This document shows positions 1 through 4,798 of a stretch of DNA of 9,341 bases, one piece after another. Under the pieces are notes generated by a model that was not told where the DNA came from, searched no databases, and was given only the letters and a program-made list of their open reading frames with translations. Source of the DNA: Lachnospiraceae bacterium UBA1258 (lineage in GTDB: Bacteria; Bacillota; Clostridia; Lachnospirales; Lachnospiraceae); NCBI GenBank assembly GCA_002308235.1, contig DBVS01000089.1, positions 22,172 to 31,512 of the forward strand, written 5' to 3'. Made by a program: the position numbers and the translations under genes. Each line of letters opens with the position of its first letter. Within the stretch, counting starts at the first letter, position 1.

Positions 1-1332
1 CCCCGCCTCTATTAAGGACTGATCCGTGTAGTCGATGACATAGCAGGCCGATCCCGCGGATATCGACTGATACATTCCGGACATGCCCGAAGCTGTCAGA
101 TTGCCGCCGTTCATGATAAAGGTGCCGTCATAGTCCGTAGCGTTGTTTCCGTCGTTGGTAGCGCCGCTTACGTAAACGCAGCCTCCGTTCATCTCGATAT
201 TTCCGTTGGCATCCAGACCGTCACCGTTGGAATTTATGAAGATCTCGCCTCCGTTGATGAAGATTGTCGGAGTTACCGTTGTTTCCGTCGGGGATTCCTG
301 TTTTTGATCCGAAGCCTCAGAACTGCCCTGAACATTCCCTGTCTTATTTCCGCGGAATCCGGTGAGGTTGCCGCCTCCAAATTGCGAACCCGACCCGTCG
401 GTGGCGTTGAAGCCGTCATCGCTTGCGATGACATTGACCGTGCCTGCGTTAACGGTAATGGTGAGCCCTTCCACCGCTTCAACACTCTTTATCACATTGA
501 CGGTACCGTTATCGATGACCACATTTCCGTCTGAGTGAAGGCCGTCGTCTCCCGCGCTGACGGTTATGACTCCGCCCGCCACGGAAAGAGAATCGTGGCC
601 CTTTAAGGCGTCATCCGCCGCTGTGACATTTATGATACCGCTCATGATCTTAAGATCGTCCTTGGTCTTGATACCGGCCTTATAGTTTCCTGCAATATTG
701 AGAGTGCCTTCTCCGTTTACGGTAAGGTCGTCTGTAGCATAAAGGCATGCATCCGCCGAGTCCTCGGAGGTATCCGCGTAGGTGGCTGCATCACTCAGAT
801 TGTTGACGGTTCCCGGAACCAGCATGACAATGAGCTTGTCGGAGCACTTTTCATAAATTGCGGGGCCTGTCTGTCCCTTGACCGTTACGCCGTTAAGGAC
901 CAGATGAACCTTTTCGTCTTCGGGAGCATCGATCAGAACCGTCCCATCGTAGTTTCCTTCAAGAACATAATAGCCTTTGCCTGTGATCGTTACGGTTCCG
1001 TCGGACGTCTTTACCTTTGAAGCATTCTTTCCGCTGACGGAAGCACTGCTTCCTGAAAGGACTATCGTCGTATATTCTTTTGCCGTATAATCCTCGTAAT
1101 AATCACTGTCCTTATATTCAACGCTTGCAGCCAAAACCGTGTACGCCGAAGCTCCGTTGTTTAGATCGGATGCATTTTTACTTTCCGAATCGCTTTGAGC
1201 CTCTATGGCAGATGCGGCACTATCCGATATAAAACTGCCGACTTTCTGCCCTGTTGCCGAATTTCCGCAGGCAGCCATTGAAAAAGCAAGTGCTGCTGCC
1301 GTTAAAACTGACATATATTTTCTCAATCTCAT
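1..1332 (-). CDS. Cthe_2159-like carbohydrate-binding beta-helix lipoprotein (3' end outside window)
   Basis: The frame is open for 444 codons from the ATG at 1332 to the left edge, so the gene is partial. The start gives a short basic N-terminus, a hydrophobic stretch and a lipobox ending in Ala-Ala-Cys (Cys22), so the product should be a lipid-anchored surface protein. GAAAGAGGT lies just upstream of the start. After a Ser/Asn-rich linker (about 25-110), residues 110-310 form regular short beta coils with recurring Gly and Asp-Asp pairs (for example AADDALKG and AGDDGLHSDG). This resembles the Cthe_2159/DUF4353 family, whose founder is a Ca-binding, cellulose- and polygalacturonate-binding parallel beta-helix. 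A Gly/Ser/Thr-rich, low-complexity insert (about 311-356) separates a second beta-helix block that continues past the edge. It is the last visible gene of the VTC/DUF4956 operon, 103 bp after DUF4956. Family assignment is fairly sure; the ligand is unknown. Confidence 0.85.
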   Translation of the reverse strand, partial: MRLRKYMSVLTAAALAFSMAACGNSATGQKVGSFISDSAASAIEAQSDSESKNASDLNNGASAYTVLAASVEYKDSDYYEDYTAKEYTTIVLSGSSASVSGKNASKVKTSDGTVTITGKGYYVLEGNYDGTVLIDAPEDEKVHLVLNGVTVKGQTGPAIYEKCSDKLIVMLVPGTVNNLSDAATYADTSEDSADACLYATDDLTVNGEGTLNIAGNYKAGIKTKDDLKIMSGIINVTAADDALKGHDSLSVAGGVITVSAGDDGLHSDGNVVIDNGTVNVIKSVEAVEGLTITVNAGTVNVIASDDGFNATDGSGSQFGGGNLTGFRGNKTGNVQGSSEASDQKQESPTETTVTPTIFINGGEIFINSNGDGLDANGNIEMNGGCVYVSGATNDGNNATDYDGTFIMNGGNLTASGMSGMYQSISAGSACYVIDYTDQSLIEAG

Positions 1333-1355
1333 ATTTTTACCTCTTTCCGGTTATA

Positions 1356-1428
1356 AAGATCCTTCGGCACGCACTTCGTGCTTGCTCAGGATGACAACTG
1401 TGTGCACTTCATGCTTGCCCGGGATTAC
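1356..1428 (-). repeat. Palindromic intergenic repeat, copy 1
   Basis: This stretch fills most of the gap between the DUF4956 stop and the lipoprotein start. Read on the minus strand it ends with GTCATCCTGAGC, then AAGCACGAAGTGC, then GAAGGATCTT. ATCCT and AGGAT can pair as an outer stem, and GCACG/CGTGC as an inner one. A 33-bp partial second unit (1384-1416) precedes it, and a more degenerate piece (about 1417-1428) precedes that. The same motifs recur in copy 2 at 2143-2242 in the same orientation. The end of the repeat lies 23 bases before the lipoprotein ATG, directly upstream of its ribosome binding site. Whether it is a mobile palindromic element or a functional mRNA hairpin cannot be told from one window. 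Confidence 0.85.
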
Positions 1429-1435
1429 ATATCTG

Positions 1436-2122
1436 TTACAGTTCCTCCACGGGCTTAGCGATCTGCCCGCAGGTAATGGTCAGGTTTCCGTTTCTGGTCC
1501 TTATCTCATCGATCATTTCTTTTTCCGTTGTTTCATCCTTAAGAGCGATAAGATAGGTCAGTTCAAACATGCTTCCAAGGTTGGTAGTCTTAACCTTTTC
1601 AAGCTTCACGTCGTTTACATACTTTTCAAAAATGTCGTCAAACATCCCCATGTAATTTAAATTTTCGGGAACGGTTACCTTAAGCTGCTTCCCTGTTTCT
1701 TTCTTTTCTCCGAAGGAAGTTTTTGAAAGCAGGATCATAAGAACGGCCACGATGGCTGTAACGATCACGCCATATCCGATGTATCCCATGCCTGTGGCGA
1801 GGCCTGTTGCCATGGCAAAGAACACCGCTCCTATCTCACGGCTTGTTCCCGCTATGGATCTGAACCTCACCAGGCTGAAGGCCCCAAGGGTCGCAACACC
1901 CACGCCGAGGTTTCCGTTTACCAGCATTATCACCGCCTGTACCAGTATCGGCAGGACGGCAAGGGTAATAACAAAATTCTTGGTATATCGGTTCGCGCAT
2001 ACCATATAGCAGATTGCTATGGCAAGGCCCAAAAGCACCGATGCGAGGGAACATGCAAGCATTCCCCGGGTTGTTAATGTGATGGCGGAAGAATCCGCTG
2101 TGGTTAAGATACTGTCAAGCAT
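1436..2122 (-). CDS. DUF4956 family membrane protein
   Basis: The 228-residue protein has hydrophobic segments at about 21-41, 50-68, 97-115 and 117-134, and a Gly-rich stretch at 70-86. A soluble, charged C-terminal domain (135-228) follows, probably cytosolic. The stretch GAFSLVRFRS followed by GTSREIGAVFFAMATGL (about 80-109) is the conserved core I associate with DUF4956. Its biochemical role is unknown; the family is often encoded next to VTC-domain and CotH or Cthe_2159-type proteins. The start ATG overlaps the end of the VTC gene by 8 bases (ATGCTTGA), and the binding site AAGGAAGG lies inside the repeat-derived 3' end of that gene, so translational coupling is likely. Inference: it is the membrane partner linking the VTC enzyme with the surface lipoprotein. 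Confidence 0.88.
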   Translation of the reverse strand: MLDSILTTADSSAITLTTRGMLACSLASVLLGLAIAICYMVCANRYTKNFVITLAVLPILVQAVIMLVNGNLGVGVATLGAFSLVRFRSIAGTSREIGAVFFAMATGLATGMGYIGYGVIVTAIVAVLMILLSKTSFGEKKETGKQLKVTVPENLNYMGMFDDIFEKYVNDVKLEKVKTTNLGSMFELTYLIALKDETTEKEMIDEIRTRNGNLTITCGQIAKPVEEL

Positions 2123-2930
2123 ATTGTTTGTTCCTTCCTTTTAAGATCCTTCGACGCGCACTTCGTGCTTGCTCAGGATGACAACTGTATACACTTTCCG
2201 GTGCTTGCTCAGGATGACAACTGTATGCACTTTCCGGTGCTTTCCCATAATCCATGTACAGTTTGCAGGCGGTTCCGTATTTGGAAAAAGAAACCGGATA
2301 GATCTTTAATTCCGATAATATGTTTACAAGCCACATGGGCATTGCTCCCGCCACCTTGATCTCCATAAGACGCTCCCCTCTTCCTGTAACCGGTTTTGTG
2401 GCGATACCCTCTTTCAGATTCCCCGTGTCGAAGGCTGTCCGGATGTCCTTGTCAAAGGTAATCCGCAGATCTTTATCTTCCTTACCGTACATGGCGACCC
2501 GATCGTAGGCTACAAAAGTCCTTCTGGCGGGCTTATACGTCCTTATGAAGTAATCAATCTCCCTTAATATCTGTGAATCTTTGCAGGGGTAGATCCCTTT
2601 GTTTAAGTAATCTTCTGCCTCTTTAAGGGGAAGCGTTATGCGGCGTTTATATACCACTCCGTCGTACTTTTTCTTGAGTTCAAGAAAAGCCGTCGAATCT
2701 TCCTTAACTTCTCCGTAGGTCCTGAGTCTCAGTTTTTCTTTGTACTCGGGTTTCTCAAGTGAGGTACGGATGATATCGTAATTCTCCGTGTCATAATAGA
2801 TACTTGAGACGGTGGAAAGGCCGTATTCGTCAACCTCCATGTATGATGACAGACGATCCGTTATTTGGTTGTATTGTTTTTCTGAGAGCAGATATTTGAT
2901 CTCGAGTCTTTTAAAGATACACTGTGCCAT
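2115..2930 (-). CDS. VTC-domain (CYTH fold) polyphosphate polymerase-type protein with repeat-derived C-terminal tail
   Basis: The protein has 271 residues. Residues 5-229 match the VTC domain pattern: FKRLEIKYLL at the N-terminus (Lys7, Glu10, Lys12), LRLRTYG (Arg68, Arg70), ELKKKYDGVVYKRRI (Glu84 to Arg97), Arg136/Arg137 with Arg144, MEIK (Glu190, Lys192) and SFSKYGTA (Lys217). These basic and acidic residues line the tunnel and bind metal and triphosphate in this fold, so the enzyme looks intact. In yeast Vtc4 the domain makes polyphosphate from ATP; the product of bacterial stand-alone members is not established. No signal peptide or membrane segment is visible. Residues 231-271 are not family sequence: they are read through a DNA repeat and contain two 12-residue units (APESAYSCHPEQ and APESVYSCHPEQ), then a basic end. 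AAAGGGA precedes the start. First gene of the operon with DUF4956 and the lipoprotein. Confidence 0.87.
   Translation of the reverse strand: MAQCIFKRLEIKYLLSEKQYNQITDRLSSYMEVDEYGLSTVSSIYYDTENYDIIRTSLEKPEYKEKLRLRTYGEVKEDSTAFLELKKKYDGVVYKRRITLPLKEAEDYLNKGIYPCKDSQILREIDYFIRTYKPARRTFVAYDRVAMYGKEDKDLRITFDKDIRTAFDTGNLKEGIATKPVTGRGERLMEIKVAGAMPMWLVNILSELKIYPVSFSKYGTACKLYMDYGKAPESAYSCHPEQAPESVYSCHPEQARSARRRILKGRNKQYA
2143..2242 (-). repeat. Palindromic repeat copy 2 with 36-bp tandem unit, inside the VTC gene
   Basis: A 36-bp unit occurs twice head to tail (2171-2206 and 2207-2242) with one difference (A at 2191, G at 2227). A terminal piece (2143-2170) resembles the end of copy 1, including GAAGGATCTT and the GCAC/GTGC hairpin. 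Because 36 is a multiple of three, both units are read in the same frame and give the duplicated 12-residue peptide at the VTC C-terminus. The end of the repeat lies 20 bases before the DUF4956 start codon, matching the layout of copy 1 before the lipoprotein gene. It is not a CRISPR array, since no spacer separates the units. Confidence 0.9.
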
Positions 2931-2946
2931 TTTTTCCCTTTCGATT

Positions 2947-3044
2947 ATCCCCGCGCTAAATCCGCAAGCGGATGGGCGGGATCTTTGTCACCTTCCTGCA
3001 GATCGGCCGGTGACCGTTTCTCCCCCCTCCGGCGTGGGAGGGGG
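2947..3044. other. GC-rich leader with stacked inverted repeats upstream of the VTC operon
   Basis: The 219-bp gap between the 537-residue lipoprotein gene and the VTC gene has no credible ORF. It holds three consecutive inverted repeats: ATCCCCGC (2947-2954) with GCGGGAT (2976-2982), enclosing ATCCGC-AA-GCGGAT (2960-2973); GTCACC (2987-2992) with GGTGAC (3009-3014); and CCCCCTCC (3023-3030) with GGAGGGGG (3037-3044). The rest (3057-3149) is AT-rich and probably holds the operon promoter, but I cannot pick out a convincing -35/-10 pair. The structured part would lie in the 5' leader of the VTC mRNA. It could be another dispersed palindromic element or a structured regulatory RNA; it matches no riboswitch I recognise. 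Confidence 0.55.
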
Positions 3045-3149
3045 TGTTGGGTTTTTCATGGTATCAGTGTAAAAAGAAATTGTGTCCTGATTGTGGACTA
3101 AATCGGATAAAAATGTGAAAAAAAAGTGATAGATCTTTGTTTTTATTCT

Positions 3150-4763
3150 TTACCAGATTGTGATATCAAAGGCTGTTTCTCCAAGCACATAGCTTACTTT
3201 TCCGCTTCCCGCTTTGGCTTTGAGAAGTTCTTCATTGACCGCTAAGTTCCTTTCAAATCTTACCTTCAGCATGTCGGGGGAAGGATGCTTTTTGATAAGC
3301 GTAAGACCCGTAAGATCAAGCTGATCCCCTTCGCATATCTCAAAGCCCAGTGTGCCCCCCGTAATGGTAATGGTACCCTTGACCGTAAGTTTTGCGCCGG
3401 TCCTTAAACGTATCCCCCTATAGTCCTGATTTGGAAGGGTGACGTTGCCCACATCCACCGTTACATCAGTCCAAACATCATATTCACCGCGATAGTCTTC
3501 GCCCAGAATATCACATCCGTCTCCTTTTGTAAGGATTTCCGTGATTACGTTCTGTTCTTTTTCGTGACGAACCTCATAGGTTGCCCTGGGGCCTGTATAG
3601 CTTATGCTTTCTTGGTCACCGTCATCGTTGATCTCATACATGAAATATCCTTCAAATATCGGCAGTGTAATGTCGTTTATGTCATCCCTGTTTTTTACCC
3701 AGGAAGGAAAAGTGACCTTTTTATAACTTGTATTGAAGATATGAACCACAGGGATACCCGCTACTCCGTTTTCCCTTGTTTCGTCGGGAAGCCAGTTTTC
3801 GGCCTTAAAGCATCCCTCCTTAACAGTAAAGCCGGAGAGATCCACGGAAGAAGCATTTCTTAATTCAATGCATCTGTTCCCGTCATTTTTCGTCAGTTCC
3901 CGGTCAAAGCAGCCGGATATTGTCACCGAATGGCCCGCACAGTCGATCTCCACGTCCACCGGGGTCCACTCATCAAGCTTTATGATAATATCGCCCGCAA
4001 GTGTAAAGAGCCTAACGTTCTTCTCGTATCGCTCCTTCATTTCTTTAATATCCGTCACCGGAGAATTGAGGCGCTCTTCTTCTAAGCGTCTTTCCTCTTC
4101 CTCGGCTTTGTGTTTTTCTTCCTCAGCCTGACGTTCCGCTTCTATACGAGCCTCTCTTTCCGCTTCCTCGGCCCTGCGCCTTTCATCCTCTTCCATTCTT
4201 GCAACGGAATCTATGGTGAAATTGGCAATGACCTCGTCAAAATGCCATTTGTCATCATTAGTGATCTCGGTAACGGCATCGGGATTGAGCTTTTCTTTTA
4301 TTTTTTCAAGGAGTTTCCCGTACTTATCTGCCTTGTCATTATCCATGATTATAAGGGATATCTTTGAAAGAACACCGTGATCCTCAACAGGTCTGTTCAG
4401 ATTGTAAAAATCGATGAAGGCCTGTTCATAGGTGCTGCCGATATACTCTTCTTTGTACATGAACCGTTCCAGAGCACTGTTTCGGGCGCAGTCTATGACC
4501 TTATCCCCGTCACAGACGAGCATAAGTTCCCAATACTCACCGTCTTCAAAAAGAAAGTTTATCCCAATATACAGGTTTCCCTTTTTTACGGTATAGCTTC
4601 CGTCCTCATTTAAGGACTTAACGGCATTTTCCAAAGACTGCCCCGCATCCTTAAAGCCCGTACCGCCGGCATTTTCGTCCTTCGATGCAGACCTGCTGCC
4701 GCAGGAAACCATCATGGAAAAAGCAAGAATCAATGCAAAAAGAAATGTCGTTTTCTTTTTCAT
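3150..4763 (-). CDS. Lipoprotein with charged coiled coil and beta-helix-like C-terminal part, function unknown
   Basis: I choose the ATG at 4763 (537 residues) because it gives a clean lipoprotein signal: MKKK, a hydrophobic core, and Met-Val-Ser-Cys with Cys21. An in-frame ATG at 4802 overlapping the upstream stop would put 13 polar residues ahead of it and has no good binding site. Residues about 40-170 are an unrecognised globular region. Residues about 187-233 are an uninterrupted Glu/Arg/Lys/Ala-rich coiled coil (for example EEAEREARIEAERQAEEE). After it, stretches such as VEIDCAGHSVTISG and IELRNASSVDLSGFTVKEG (about 250-320), and a second block near the C-terminus (about 430-537), have the short beta-strand rhythm of pectate-lyase-type beta-helices. 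No catalytic motif is visible. It follows the 898-residue lipoprotein gene with a 35-base gap, so the two are probably co-transcribed. Likely a surface binding or scaffold protein (inference). Confidence 0.8.
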   Translation of the reverse strand: MKKKTTFLFALILAFSMMVSCGSRSASKDENAGGTGFKDAGQSLENAVKSLNEDGSYTVKKGNLYIGINFLFEDGEYWELMLVCDGDKVIDCARNSALERFMYKEEYIGSTYEQAFIDFYNLNRPVEDHGVLSKISLIIMDNDKADKYGKLLEKIKEKLNPDAVTEITNDDKWHFDEVIANFTIDSVARMEEDERRRAEEAEREARIEAERQAEEEKHKAEEEERRLEEERLNSPVTDIKEMKERYEKNVRLFTLAGDIIIKLDEWTPVDVEIDCAGHSVTISGCFDRELTKNDGNRCIELRNASSVDLSGFTVKEGCFKAENWLPDETRENGVAGIPVVHIFNTSYKKVTFPSWVKNRDDINDITLPIFEGYFMYEINDDGDQESISYTGPRATYEVRHEKEQNVITEILTKGDGCDILGEDYRGEYDVWTDVTVDVGNVTLPNQDYRGIRLRTGAKLTVKGTITITGGTLGFEICEGDQLDLTGLTLIKKHPSPDMLKVRFERNLAVNEELLKAKAGSGKVSYVLGETAFDITIW

Positions 4764-4776
4764 ATGTTTATATACA

Positions 4777-4782
4777 CCCCTT
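4777..4782 (-). promoter_or_regulatory. Ribosome binding site supporting the 4763 start
   Basis: AAGGGG on the minus strand lies 13 bases before the ATG at 4763. The spacing is longer than ideal, but the alternative ATG at 4802 has only AACGGAA immediately before it. Together with the signal peptide this decides the start of the 537-residue lipoprotein. Confidence 0.5.
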
Positions 4783-4798
4783 CGTAAGTTTATATGTA

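Noticed and set aside
1205..1660. 151-residue plus-strand open frame spanning the lipoprotein/DUF4956 junction
   Set aside because: It covers the antisense of a clear signal peptide, the repeat and the DUF4956 end; no family resemblance.
2171..2242. 36-bp direct repeats as a possible mini CRISPR array
   Set aside because: The units are directly abutting with no spacers, there are only two, no cas gene is nearby, and the motif recurs as a palindromic element at 1356-1428.
3023..3056. GC-rich hairpin followed by TTTTT on the plus strand, as a terminator
   Set aside because: There is a 7-base gap before the T-run and no plus-strand gene upstream to terminate. On the minus strand no T-run follows.
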